Source: JAMXLO01 sp036265005
GTDB lineage: Bacteria; Pseudomonadota; Alphaproteobacteria; Acetobacterales; Acetobacteraceae
Reading direction: 5' to 3'
Length of the DNA: 60,992 bases
Assembly (NCBI GenBank): GCA_036265005.1
Contig: DATAPW010000042.1
Span: forward strand, 1-60,992
Position numbers and translations under genes: made by a program. Below the pieces are notes generated by a model, which searched no databases, was not told where the DNA came from, and saw nothing but the letters and a program-made list of their open reading frames with translations. Positions 1 through 8,101 of this stretch are shown one piece after another (the first letter of the stretch is position 1; each line of letters opens with the position of its first letter).

Positions 1-2
1 CC

Positions 3-128
3 TTCGCCCAGTTCAAAGCGGCGGTGGACGGCTTCTTCAGCAATATCGCCAGCTACCACGATGAAATCCGCACCCTGATCTCCGGCGCCTTCCATTTCAT
101 CGGCACACAGAACCCCCAGGCTCCCTGA
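3..128 (+). CDS. IS630-type transposase, C-terminal end (partial, runs off the window)
   Basis: The first 42 codons form an open frame entering from the left edge and stopping at a TGA at 126-128. The peptide reads FKAAVDGFFSNIASYHDEIR and continues to FHFIG, which resembles the C-terminal end of IS630/DDE_3 transposases, where a tryptophan- and phenylalanine-rich helix precedes a VTDNFRVI-like end. The catalytic DDE residues would lie upstream and outside the window, so I cannot say whether the element is intact. The adjoining 2.3 kb of broken genes fits an insertion-prone edge. The family call rests on recall of the C-terminal pattern only. Confidence 0.5.
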   Translation, partial: FAQFKAAVDGFFSNIASYHDEIRTLISGAFHFIGTQNPQAP

Positions 129-555
129 GAGCAAGGGTATACCAAAGCTCATTGATCAGAACCCATTGCCCAGTCTCAGAGCCCGACGGACATGATCGTT
201 AGGATGTCCCCAATTTTTGGGACATTTCCGAGCACAGGAGGCCGAGCGGCTGGGGTCCGGATTGACGTCCGTGGCGGCATCCAATTCTTATCGCGTCCAT
301 CTGCGGTTGAGAACCTTACTTGCTTACCTTCTTGTACCGTCGTGAAAGGACCTGGTCGTCGGCTCATAGCCCCTGACGGGGAACATTGTCGCAATGTAAT
401 GCCACGCCCAGCATGGGATAACAGGCAGCATGGCAGACTGCGTCCCCGCGATTGCCCGACTCGGACCCTGACGGCTACAAACTTGCAGGTACCAGCAGGC
501 GATTTGCCACTCGTCGGCATTCTCCGAGCATTCGGACCGCACTGGGAACCTTACT
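129..555. other. No gene; contains a dispersed repeat and a short hairpin
   Basis: No convincing coding frame is seen. A 31-base stretch at 139-169 recurs at 46426-46456 (see the repeat entry). Positions 205-224 form a short hairpin with TGTCCC and GGGACA arms around an A/T-rich loop; it could be an operator or the end of a mobile element. The rest is not recognised. Confidence 0.5.
139..169 (+). repeat. Dispersed 31-bp repeat, copy 1
   Basis: The stretch begins ATACCAAAGCTCATTGAT and matches 46426-46456 at 26 of 31 positions by direct comparison. This copy starts 11 bases after the transposase stop codon; the other overlaps the stop codon of a hydrolase gene. It may be a transposon end or a small non-coding repeat family. 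Function unknown. Confidence 0.5.
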
Positions 556-1050
556 GTGAGCCCGCTAGCGCCAGTCACGCCTTTGACCCGCGAACGCATC
601 GCCAGGGAGTTCGACGACCGCGGGCCCGAGGCCTGCATGGCGGAGATCATCGAGGACCTGCGGCGCAACAATCCCGAGTTGCTCGACATGGCATCGCGCT
701 GTGCCCACAGCCTGGGGAACGATCGCCGGATCATGCTGGGTTTCGGCATGTTCTACCGCCTGATCCTGTCGCCGGCGACGCCGGATGCCGAACGCGCGAT
801 GCTGAGCCCCCTGCCCCGTGTGACGCCGGAGACGCGCGACATGATCGTGTGGCAGATGGACCACAAGGGCAGCGAAGCCTTTACCATGGAGATCATCGCG
901 GACCTCGAGCAGAACAATCCGGAGCTGCTCCGGATGGCGCATGATTTCGCCGAACGCCAGGTGGATTACCTGCTGGTCATGCAGGGGTTCGCCCTATTCT
1001 ACAAATCATTGATCGACCAGTCCGCCGCCGACCGCTGCCGACTACACTAG
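556..1050 (+). CDS. Small protein built of two copies of one helical domain, unknown function
   Basis: 164 residues from a GTG at 556; only a weak GGGAA sits upstream, so the start is uncertain. The protein is an internal duplication. Residues 8-70 and 91-152 align well: VTPLTRERIAREFDDRG pairs with VTPETRDMIVWQMDHKG, and EIIEDLRRNNPELLDMA pairs with EIIADLEQNNPELLRMA. Each unit ends in a hydrophobic GFxxFYxxL segment. There is no signal peptide or membrane segment, and the content is acidic and helix-prone. I do not recognise the family. It is the only intact gene between the transposase tail and 2.6 kb. The conserved repeat shows the frame is real coding sequence. Confidence 0.72.
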   Translation: MSPLAPVTPLTRERIAREFDDRGPEACMAEIIEDLRRNNPELLDMASRCAHSLGNDRRIMLGFGMFYRLILSPATPDAERAMLSPLPRVTPETRDMIVWQMDHKGSEAFTMEIIADLEQNNPELLRMAHDFAERQVDYLLVMQGFALFYKSLIDQSAADRCRLH

Positions 1051-1070
1051 TAGCGGTCGTTGGCGGTGCA

Positions 1071-1649
1071 TCAGGCTGTCAGCTTGCAGCGAACGATGCG
1101 GCTGTGCAAATGCTTCAGTCTCGGTGGAGGATGGGCTGGCGCTTTCGTTCGCGGATTGCGGTTGCGCTGCAGTGCTGTGCAATCTGTGGCCGATGTTCTT
1201 CCCTGAACCGGTGGGGCCTCTTCGAGTTTCGTCGCTCGCTTCGCCCAGGCAGTCGCGTGGCCGTCTCGGTCAACACCGTCGTCGAGCGCTCTTATAGGCA
1301 CCAGATCGACGCAATCACAGCACGACATATCCCAGGGTTGGCCGAGGCCCTCACTCGCACTTTCGCGCTCGGCGAAGCATCGCGAGTTCGGTTTCTCTTC
1401 AATGAGGCCGGCTTCGCGGACATCGAGACCCGTACTGTGAGGCACGCGTTCGTGCTGTCGTCATTCGATGTTTATGACGGCCCCTTTGAACGTGGTGGGG
1501 CGTCCACTGGCCAGGCACTCGCAGCACTGCCGGAGGGAGTTCGCCGCGCCGTGCGGGAGGAGGTGTGGCGCTACATCGCCGACGATGGCGGGCCTATTCG
1601 AGGCGGAGGCGGAGTATCGGATCGCCAATGCGCGAAGGTGGCGGGGTGA
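1071..1649 (+). pseudogene. Frameshifted class I SAM-dependent methyltransferase remnant
   Basis: The middle reads RPGSRVAVSV, then FLFNEAGFADIETRTVRHAF, then EEVWRYIADDGG, the usual second half of a UbiE-like methyltransferase. The preceding segment, DGLALSFAD through VLCNLWPMFFPEPVGPLR (about 1130-1215), is the matching upstream part but lies in another frame. So one frameshift falls near 1216-1234. A second falls near 1597, after which the typical C-terminal EYRIANARR is read in a third frame. The motif I / GxGxG region is missing or unrecognisable upstream. No single start gives a full protein, so this is a decayed gene. Confidence 0.7.
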
Positions 1650-1987
1650 ACTGAAGAGGAGGGCCGGCAGCGTCGGTGCACGAGTTCCGCGCATCGGCAG
1701 CATTTGGTTGAGGGCGGCTGGAGCCAGCAGGTCGCCTACCGCCGTTCATGGTGGATTGCGGACTTTCCCGAATGGTTTTTTGCCTGCACGCCGACGCGCT
1801 TCGCGGCACCGCATCGCCCAGCAGACACCAATCTGATGTCCCGGAGAGAGATGGTTCCGGTAACCACAACGGATATATGGCGCGGTTCGTTCAGATCGCT
1901 TCCAGTGTCGCAGGTCTTGCGGATGTCCTATGCTCGACCGATTGCCTGCCACGACTATTCCGCAATAGGTCTAACACATTGCCAACC
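1650..1987. other. No recognisable gene
   Basis: About 340 bases between two pseudogenes. Short open frames exist on both strands but none shows recognisable protein sequence. It is probably decayed intergenic or coding DNA. Confidence 0.4.
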
Positions 1988-2426
1988 TGGTACACCAATT
2001 GGATCGCGAGGTTGCCGCTGGTGCTATCGACGGTCCTGATTCACGTCAGTGGCCTCGCCGCGATAAAGAACAGGGCTATCGACCTGGTGGAGCAAGCGAC
2101 CGCCCGCGGTAGTCGCAGCTTCGTTTTGTGCTGATGATCGGTTGCACCGTCGTGCTGGTCACCGTGCTGCATGCGATTGATGCCGCCGTCTGGGGCATCG
2201 CCTATCTATTATTGTGTGCGGTTCCGGATTCGCATTCGGCCATGCTGTATTCACTGGGCGCGATGACCACGTACGGCAACCCAGTGTCAATCTTGAACCC
2301 CAATGGCAGTTGATGGGCGTGGTGGAATCCCTCAATGGCGTCATCTTGTTCGGTTTCACGGTCGCCACCGCTGTTCTCAATCAACGACAGAATCCCGGCC
2401 GGGACCCGCAAGAGAGCACGCCGTGA
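1988..2426 (+). pseudogene. Frameshifted small two-helix ion-channel-type membrane protein
   Basis: Three consecutive frames together give one protein. First comes LPLVLSTVLIHVSGLAAI (frame ending at 2134). Next is MIGCTVVLVTVLHAIDAAVWGIAYLLL followed by a pore-like SLGAMTTYGN segment (frame ending at 2313). Last is WQLMGVVESLNGVILFGFTVA (frame ending at 2426). This order of helix, pore loop with TTYG and helix is that of the short proteobacterial proteins usually annotated as two-pore-domain potassium channel family. Frameshifts lie near 2128 and right after the TTYG codons (about 2275-2285). With three frames needed, it is unlikely to be functional. Confidence 0.68.
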
Positions 2427-2604
2427 CTAGTTGACGAATGTCCTGCTCTGCCTTTCGCCGCCGAATGTCGGCGCAGGGTCGACAAGAGCCACGGGCAGCA
2501 GTCAACCTGGACGTGGCAGATGGGTGGGAATCGGTTATTGCAGATCGATTGAACGGGTGGCGCCTTTGGGCACCCTTAACGGCCCGTGCCACCGGACCGA
2601 CTGG

Positions 2605-3804
2605 CTACAGCGCCTGCCCGGGAGGGACAACCATGCACGGCTGCAGGCTGGCCGCCAGTCTGGCACAAGCAGCGCTTGCTGCATTGGCAGACAGATTGCC
2701 AAGCCGCGCCCGGTACACAACCCTCCCGCCAAAGGGCGAGGTCGGCAGAAGCTCGATCTGAGCGGTGGTGACGAGATCTCCTAGTGCTTCGTGAACGCCG
2801 TTGGCGATCTCACGGGCCTGTACCTGACTGCTGAATGCACCAACTTGGATCGCCCAAGCGCCACCGCTTGCCGTTGCTGAAATCAATGCCGCCGGCGCGG
2901 TTGCCGCAAGAGCGCTGGCCGACCCGACAGGCGCAGCGTGCTGGTAAAGCGAGGACCGCGACGTAACGGCAGCCGTTGTAGTTGTTTGCGGGCAAGGACG
3001 GGACGGATCGTAGGCAGCATCGGAATCGCACCCACTGGCGGTCGTCACCACGACTGGCGCGGTGGCAGTCAGTGCAGGGGTGGGTGCGCATGGCCGGTCA
3101 GGATCATAGGCAGCATCCTGGTCGCACGCTTCGACCGTACGGGAGGCCACTGCAACAGGCGCAGTGACCGCCGGATCCCGGGGCACATTTCCACCTTGCG
3201 CATATACCGCGAGTGGACCGGTCATATGGCCACTGCCGCCGAGGCGCGGGGCTATCGAAGCAACATAGTTGACGGTTTCATCGGGCAGCGAGTCGCTGCC
3301 ATTGAGGTAGCTTTCCAGACGATACGGCCCTGCATTGTAGGCCGCGAGAAAGCCGGGTGCGCCGTAGCGGTCGTACATCTCGCGAATATACGCCGCACCG
3401 GCCATGATATTGTCGTGTGGCTCGAAGGGATCGCCACCCAACGCATAACGCACGCGCAGTTCGTCGAACGTGTCAGGCATGATCTGCATCAGCCCCATGG
3501 CGCCCGCGGACGAGACCGCCTGCTCCTGGCCATCGGATTCCTGGCGCATCACCTCCCGGATCCACTGCTCGGGTACGCCGTATCGTTCCGACGCTTCGCG
3601 GATGTAGGGTCCCCAGGGATCCGCTGGCGTCCCTGGCGGCGGATAGTATCGGGTGGGCCCTGCGTAGGCGCGGCCGTGCCGGTGGGCAGTCGGCCCATAG
3701 CCACTCGTGCAAGCTCCAAGCAGGCAGAGCAGAGCCAAAGTCGAGGCAACACGTAGCCGGATAAGAGGAGCGGCTGAGGGTAAGGGGCGCACTCGCGGCA
3801 GCAT
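2605..3804 (-). CDS. Lytic transglycosylase lipoprotein with SLT and SPOR domains
   Basis: 399 residues. A lipobox LLGAC puts the lipidated cysteine at residue 32. The SLT goose-lysozyme-like domain follows (about 62-190), with catalytic Glu89 in RQES, GLMQ at 104-107 and AYNAG at 155-159. A C-terminal SPOR domain (about 316-395, starting AWAIQVGAF) should bind denuded septal peptidoglycan. Between them are two copies of a CDxDAAYDPxRPC module near residues 225 and 258 plus Ala/Thr-rich linker. It is expected to cleave glycan strands from the periplasmic face of the outer membrane, perhaps at division sites, like RlpA or MltE-type enzymes. It stands alone, with degenerate DNA on its 3' side. 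Confidence 0.88.
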   Translation of the reverse strand: MLPRVRPLPSAAPLIRLRVASTLALLCLLGACTSGYGPTAHRHGRAYAGPTRYYPPPGTPADPWGPYIREASERYGVPEQWIREVMRQESDGQEQAVSSAGAMGLMQIMPDTFDELRVRYALGGDPFEPHDNIMAGAAYIREMYDRYGAPGFLAAYNAGPYRLESYLNGSDSLPDETVNYVASIAPRLGGSGHMTGPLAVYAQGGNVPRDPAVTAPVAVASRTVEACDQDAAYDPDRPCAPTPALTATAPVVVTTASGCDSDAAYDPSRPCPQTTTTAAVTSRSSLYQHAAPVGSASALAATAPAALISATASGGAWAIQVGAFSSQVQAREIANGVHEALGDLVTTAQIELLPTSPFGGRVVYRARLGNLSANAASAACARLAASLQPCMVVPPGQAL

Positions 3805-4117
3805 CCGGGGCTCTAACGGTGTGGTGCGTCATGATGCCAGGAAGCAGCGGCGGCGGAGCAATCTTTTTCCGCCGGCGGTAATCTTTTGGCCGGGCTAAGT
3901 GACCTCTGCGCAACGACAGGGACGGTGGCCGTCATTCGAGGCGCACGGATAGCTGACGAAACGGGCAGGAGAAAGGGTCACGCCCCAAGGCTAGCCGACT
4001 CATGCTTGAGGCTGCATACCTTCGGCCGTTTCCGCTTTGGGGCCGAAAGCGGCGGTGCGGCGGCGATGGCCGGGATACGCCCGACCATGACGATGGAAGG
4101 TCAGCCCGCTTCGGGCC
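3805..4117. other. Intergenic, no gene
   Basis: About 310 bases between the transglycosylase start and the thioesterase stop. Short frames on both strands show no protein signature. A small palindrome near 4063-4090 (ATGGCCGGG...GACCATGAC) belongs to the ATGGCCGGGC-type repeats seen elsewhere. The left half must hold the transglycosylase promoter; I see no clear -35/-10 pair. Confidence 0.4.
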
Positions 4118-4507
4118 TCACACCTCGGGCAGCCGGCGCGGCTTGCCGGCATCATCCACCGCCACCAGCACGAACTCCGCCGCGGTCACCCGCACCCGCG
4201 CGCCCTGCCCGCGCCGCAGCACCCAGGCCTCGACGCTTAGCGTGATCGAGCTGCGCCCGGTGCGGATGATGTCGGTGTAGACGCACACCACATCGCCCAC
4301 CTTCACCGGCTGCAGGAAGCTCAGGTTGGACACCGCGGCGGTGGCGACGCGTCCCTTGGCGCGCGTGCCGGCGGACACCCCCGCAGCGAGGTCCATCAGC
4401 GACATGATCCAGCCGCCGAAGATGTCGCCGGCGGGATTGGTATCGGCAGGCATTGCGACGGTGCGCAGCGACAGCTCGCCGGTCGGCTGGGTCGCGACAT
4501 TCGTCAC
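4118..4507 (-). CDS. Hotdog-fold acyl-CoA thioesterase (YciA type)
   Basis: 129 residues from a GTG at 4507, preceded by AAGGAGA at good spacing, which decides the start. The sequence has the YciA/acyl-CoA hydrolase layout: PADTNPAGDIFGGWIMSLMD at the start, where N and D of the NxxGxIFGGWxM core are the usual active-site region. Then comes VATAAVSNLSFLQPVKVGDVV and a C-terminal EFVLVAVDDAGKPR. It should hydrolyse acyl-CoA thioesters in the cytoplasm. It is divergent from an enoyl-CoA hydratase-like gene 61 bases away, so both may be involved in acyl-CoA turnover under a shared control region. Confidence 0.88.
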   Translation of the reverse strand: MTNVATQPTGELSLRTVAMPADTNPAGDIFGGWIMSLMDLAAGVSAGTRAKGRVATAAVSNLSFLQPVKVGDVVCVYTDIIRTGRSSITLSVEAWVLRRGQGARVRVTAAEFVLVAVDDAGKPRRLPEV

Positions 4508-4568
4508 GGCGCGGTCTCCTTGGTAGGATCGCCTCCATGTTGGGGCGGAATGCCGCGGAGGGCGAGGC

Positions 4569-5366
4569 ATGAACGAGCAATCGGCCGTGATCGAGCAACC
4601 GGTGCTGCGACGCGATGCGGACGGCGTGGCCTGGCTCACGTTGAACCGGCCGGCCGCGCGCAACGCCTTGTCGCTCGGGCTGATGCAGGCGCTGCTGGAC
4701 GCGCTGGACGCGATCGCCGCGGACCCCGGAACCAAGGCGGTGGTGATCGGCGGCGCCGGCGCGGCATTCTGCGCCGGCCACGACCTGCGCGAGATGCGCG
4801 CCACCCCCGAGCGCGCCGCCTACCAGGCGACGTTCGCGCTGTGCTCGCAGCTGATGACGCGCATCGTGCGGCTGGCGAAACCGGTGATCGCGCGGGTGCA
4901 CGGCGTGGCCACCGCGGCGGGCTGCCAGCTGGTGGCGAGCTGCGACCTCGCTGTTGCGGCGGCCACGTCGCGGTTCGCCACGCCGGGGGTGAACATCGGC
5001 CTGTTCTGCTCCACCCCGATGGTCGCCCTGTCGCGCGCCGTCGGGCGCAAGGCGGCGATGGAGATGCTGCTGACCGGCGAACTGATCGACGCGCCGCGGG
5101 CACATGCGCTCGGGCTGGTCAACCGCGTAGTGCCGGATGGAGAGCTGGATACGGCGGTCGCGGCGTTGGCCGGGCAGATCGTGGCAAAAAGCCCGCTCAC
5201 TTTGGCGATCGGCAAGGAGGCGTTCTACCGCCAGGCCGAAATGGGACTGGACGAGGCCTATGCCTATGCCTCGGAGGTGATGACCCGGAACATGCTGGCG
5301 CGCGACGCGGCCGAAGGGATCGATGCATTCCTGGGCAAGCGCACGCCGGTGTGGACCGGCACTTGA
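4569..5366 (+). CDS. Enoyl-CoA hydratase/isomerase (crotonase) family protein
   Basis: 265 residues with a GGAGGG ribosome site before the ATG. The crotonase fold is clear: LNRPAARNALS near the start, the first oxyanion-hole segment GAGAAFCAGHDL, and the second HGVATAAGCQLVASCDLAVA. The two acidic residues that activate water in true hydratases are not where expected: the GGGxE position reads GCQ, and the later segment reads PGVNIGLF instead of a PE motif. This matches the ECHDC3-like branch, whose reaction is uncertain, so I call the fold but not the reaction. Divergent from the thioesterase and followed 34 bases later by the chaperone pair. Confidence 0.87.
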   Translation: MNEQSAVIEQPVLRRDADGVAWLTLNRPAARNALSLGLMQALLDALDAIAADPGTKAVVIGGAGAAFCAGHDLREMRATPERAAYQATFALCSQLMTRIVRLAKPVIARVHGVATAAGCQLVASCDLAVAAATSRFATPGVNIGLFCSTPMVALSRAVGRKAAMEMLLTGELIDAPRAHALGLVNRVVPDGELDTAVAALAGQIVAKSPLTLAIGKEAFYRQAEMGLDEAYAYASEVMTRNMLARDAAEGIDAFLGKRTPVWTGT

Positions 5367-5400
5367 TTTCGCGCCCCGCCGATCATTGATCTCATTATCG

Positions 5401-6321
5401 ATGGCCAAAGATCCCTACGAAACCCTCGGCGTGCAGAAGACCGATAGCGAAGCGGTGATCCGCTCTGCCTATCGGAAGCTTGCCAAACGCCACCACCCCG
5501 ACGTGAACCCCGGCAAGCCGGAGGCGGCGGAGCGCTTCAAGGAGATCAGCGCGGCGTACGACATCCTGTCGGACAAGGAGAAGCGCGCCCGCTACGACCG
5601 CGGCGAGATCGACGCCGCCGGCAACGAGGTGCCGCCGCAGCGGCCGTTCTACCGTGATTTCAGCGATGCTGCCGGCCGCGAGAAATACCAGGCCGGCGCC
5701 GGCCTGAACGAGGAGGACCTGGAGAGCATCTTCGCCCAGGCATTCGGCGGCGCCAGGACGGCTGGCACGCGTGGCGGAAGGCGGTTCTCGATGCGCGGCC
5801 AGGATGCCCGCTACCAGCTCAGCATCGACTTCCTCGACGCCGCCAACGGTACCACCCGCCGGGTCACCCTGCCCGACGGGCGCACCCTGGATGTGCGCAT
5901 TCCGGCCGGCGTTCGGGACGGCCAGGTTATCCGGCTGCGCGGCCAGGGCATGCCGGGGATCGGCGACGGCGCGCCCGGCGATGCGCTGGTGGAGGTCACC
6001 GTCGCGCCGCATCCGCAGTTTCGCCGCGAGGGCGATGACATCATCGTCGAGCTGCCGGTGACCCTGCAGGAGGCGGTACTCGGCGCCACGTTGGAAGTGC
6101 CGACGATCAAGGGCCCGGTGCGACTGACGGTTCCGCCGCATTCCGGCACCGGCACGCGGCTGCGGCTGCGCGGGCGCGGAATCGGCGCCAACGGCCACCA
6201 GTTCGTCGAACTGCATCCCGTCGTGCCGCCGGGCGAGGAGCCGGAGTTGGCGGAATTCCTCAAGACCTGGAAGCCGCGCCATTTGTTCAATCCTCGCGCC
6301 GACATGGAGGAGGCCAAGTGA
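5401..6321 (+). CDS. cbpA: DnaJ-class co-chaperone, CbpA type
   Basis: 306 residues. The N-terminal J domain (1-70) carries the HPD motif at 32-34, needed to stimulate DnaK. A Gly-poor linker follows, then two C-terminal beta domains (about 130-300: LSIDFLDAANGTTRRVTLPDG, then LPVTLQEAVLGATLEVPTIKG). There is no CxxCxGxG zinc finger, which separates it from DnaJ and matches CbpA. The start at 5401 gives MAKDPYETLGV, the canonical J-domain beginning; no strong ribosome site is visible. Its stop codon overlaps the start of a CbpM-like gene, the known pairing of this co-chaperone with its inhibitor. Confidence 0.92.
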   Translation: MAKDPYETLGVQKTDSEAVIRSAYRKLAKRHHPDVNPGKPEAAERFKEISAAYDILSDKEKRARYDRGEIDAAGNEVPPQRPFYRDFSDAAGREKYQAGAGLNEEDLESIFAQAFGGARTAGTRGGRRFSMRGQDARYQLSIDFLDAANGTTRRVTLPDGRTLDVRIPAGVRDGQVIRLRGQGMPGIGDGAPGDALVEVTVAPHPQFRREGDDIIVELPVTLQEAVLGATLEVPTIKGPVRLTVPPHSGTGTRLRLRGRGIGANGHQFVELHPVVPPGEEPELAEFLKTWKPRHLFNPRADMEEAK

Positions 6322-6644
6322 TGGACATCACCGCGGTCACCGCCCTGTTCGTCGACCTGCCTCAGGTCGAGCTGGTCAGCTGGGTCGAGCGCGGCTGGGT
6401 GCTGCCCGACACGGCGGAGTCCGGCTTCGAGTTCCACGAGATCGACATCGCCCGGGTTCGCCTGATCCACGACCTGCGGCGCGACATGGATGTCGGCGAG
6501 GACGCCATCCCGCTGGTGCTATCGCTGCTGGACCAGGTGTACGAACTGCGCAGCACGCTGAAGACGGTGCTGCGCATACTGGAAGCCCAGCCGGCCGACG
6601 TGCGCACGGCGGTGCTCGAAGCGTTGCGACCGCGCGTTCCGTGA
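6321..6644 (+). CDS. cbpM: Chaperone modulator CbpM-like (MerR-type helix-turn-helix)
   Basis: 107 residues from the ATG at 6321, which overlaps the cbpA TGA by one base; a GTG three bases earlier is an alternative. The sequence has the CbpM/MerR_2 pattern: an early helix-turn-helix-like region (LVSWVERGWVLPD, then the F-x-E-x-D-I-A-R-V-R-L-I-H-D-L-R segment), then LDQVYELRSTLKTVLR. In E. coli CbpM binds the CbpA J domain and blocks DnaK stimulation. The one-base overlap implies translational coupling, so the pair should be made in fixed ratio. Confidence 0.86.
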   Translation: MDITAVTALFVDLPQVELVSWVERGWVLPDTAESGFEFHEIDIARVRLIHDLRRDMDVGEDAIPLVLSLLDQVYELRSTLKTVLRILEAQPADVRTAVLEALRPRVP

Positions 6645-6646
6645 GG

Positions 6647-6722
6647 TTCAACCACTGATGAACACGGATGAACACTGATAGGTTGATCTTGTCCGTGTGT
6701 TTCTGTGTTCATCCGTGGTTCA
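6647..6722. repeat. Imperfect palindrome of the GATGAACACGGATGAACA family
   Basis: The left arm contains ACCACTGATGAACACGGA. The reverse complement of the right arm reads ACCACGGATGAACACAGA, so a long stem can form just downstream of cbpM. It may end the cbpAM transcript. This kind of element recurs between genes in many proteobacteria. Confidence 0.6.
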
Positions 6723-6927
6723 GGAATTCTTTTACTGTATCCGCGATTTAAGACTGTTACTGTTTCTTTCGTCAGCGAATATTGGGCAAGTTCGAGCCAC
6801 GGAGGCACCCTGCGGCGCTGTCGATTTCGTGCTCGCGCGAGGCTTCGCAGCGCGGAATCCCACTTGGACGCGCAACGAATGCTGGCTACATGTCGCGTCG
6901 TTGCCAATGCCATTTGGGGGGGAAACC

Positions 6928-7365
6928 GTGTCGGGAAAGCAAGGCGTCTACTTGCCGCCAGGCCTGCGCAACCGGAACAACGCGCAGATGGACACCACGG
7001 ACAATGTCGTCCGCGTCTTCAAGGACAATGGCTGGTTCAATCCGAGCGGCGGCGGCGACCTGTATCTCAATCCCTGGGGGACCTCGCAACATCCGCACTT
7101 CCACATGCGGGTGAACGGCTATCACATCACCAAGAACGAGGATGTGCGCAATGCCATCCTGTTCCTGTCATGGAGTACCGGCGAGCAGGCGAGCGGCGTC
7201 CCGGCGTGGAAGCTGTACGACCGCAATGCGCATATCTTCGACAAGGACTGGGAACGCGGCTACCAGCGGATCGCGGGGATGCGGGCATCCTCGGTGACCC
7301 AGGCGAAGGACTGGGTGTTCGACGAGATCGGCAAGATCATGGACTACCTGCACAAGAACCGCTGA
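6928..7365 (+). CDS. Hypothetical protein with an HPHFHMRV motif
   Basis: 145 residues if started at the GTG at 6928, preceded by a G-run; an in-frame ATG at 6907 would add seven residues. No signal peptide or membrane span. The middle part, YLNPWGTSQHPHFHMRVNGYHIT, is rich in histidine and aromatic residues. An Asp/Trp-rich half follows (DKDWERGYQRIAG) and a basic C-terminus. An H-x-H segment before a strand can be seen in nucleases and metal-binding proteins, but I recognise no family. About 200 bases of unassigned DNA precede it. It lies convergent to a lipoprotein gene. Confidence 0.6.
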   Translation: MSGKQGVYLPPGLRNRNNAQMDTTDNVVRVFKDNGWFNPSGGGDLYLNPWGTSQHPHFHMRVNGYHITKNEDVRNAILFLSWSTGEQASGVPAWKLYDRNAHIFDKDWERGYQRIAGMRASSVTQAKDWVFDEIGKIMDYLHKNR

Positions 7366-7381
7366 CCGCCGAGGCGAGGCG

Positions 7382-7948
7382 TCACGGCTTGGCGTTCTGC
7401 CGGTTCTGCTCCAGTTGCTCCGGGGTGAGCTGGAACCCGGCAAGCAGCCCATAGGCCGCGCCCGACTTGGTCGAACTGATCGGCAGGATCAGGTTCTGGT
7501 CGTCGCTGTTCACCACCATGCGGTCCACGTTGGACGGGAACGTCACGCGCAGCCGGTAGATGTGCTTGTCCAGGATCTCGCCGCCCTCGGTGACGGCGAG
7601 GAACACCGGCACTTCGCCGTCGCGCCCCTGCATGGCGGGCCCGCGCGTCAACTCAACCGAGATTGCCACCGTCGTGGCGAGCTGGTCCTTTTTGTCGCCC
7701 GGCTTGCAGCTTCCGTGCATGCCAACGATGCGGGCGTGCAGCACCAGATCGGTGAAGTCGTGCCGGCCGCCCGGCGCATTGGAGGCGCGGTAGAGATCCA
7801 GGTTGGCCGCATCGCCCAGGAACGCCTGGCGCGGACAGGGCGGCGCGAACTCGTTGCGTGCCGGCCCGCAATCGGCCAGCACCGGCAACAGCGCGGCCAG
7901 CAGGACGGCGCGCGTGGCCCATGCGAGGATCGACGGTGAAGCGGGCAT
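7382..7948 (-). CDS. Putative lipoprotein, unknown function
   Basis: 188 residues. The ATG at 7948 has CCGGAGTTCCTG upstream, a good ribosome site. The N-terminus has a hydrophobic stretch (about 7-24) ending LADCG with Cys27. The residue before the cysteine is Asp, unusual for a lipobox, so lipidation is likely but not certain. The mature part reads RLRVTFPSNVDRMVVNSDDQNLILPIS, suggesting a beta-rich periplasmic domain, and ends in a charged tail. I do not recognise the family. Divergent from thrB across about 150 bases. Confidence 0.7.
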   Translation of the reverse strand: MPASPSILAWATRAVLLAALLPVLADCGPARNEFAPPCPRQAFLGDAANLDLYRASNAPGGRHDFTDLVLHARIVGMHGSCKPGDKKDQLATTVAISVELTRGPAMQGRDGEVPVFLAVTEGGEILDKHIYRLRVTFPSNVDRMVVNSDDQNLILPISSTKSGAAYGLLAGFQLTPEQLEQNRQNAKP

Positions 7949-8101
7949 CAGGAACTCCGGACTGCGGCGGGCGCTTCTTGCAGCACCGTGGTCGTTGCCG
8001 GCAAGAGAGGGGACCGGCATAGTGCGCGCCACCGGCCAGATCGACAACACGCAGCGGGAGGACCTCATTTTTCAGCTTTTCGTCGCGCCGGCCTGATCCC
8101 T

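Noticed and set aside
4520..5389. Long open frame overlapping the crotonase gene in another frame
   Set aside because: It is Arg/Gly/Ala-rich shadow sequence of GC-rich DNA; the crotonase frame has all family motifs and a ribosome site.
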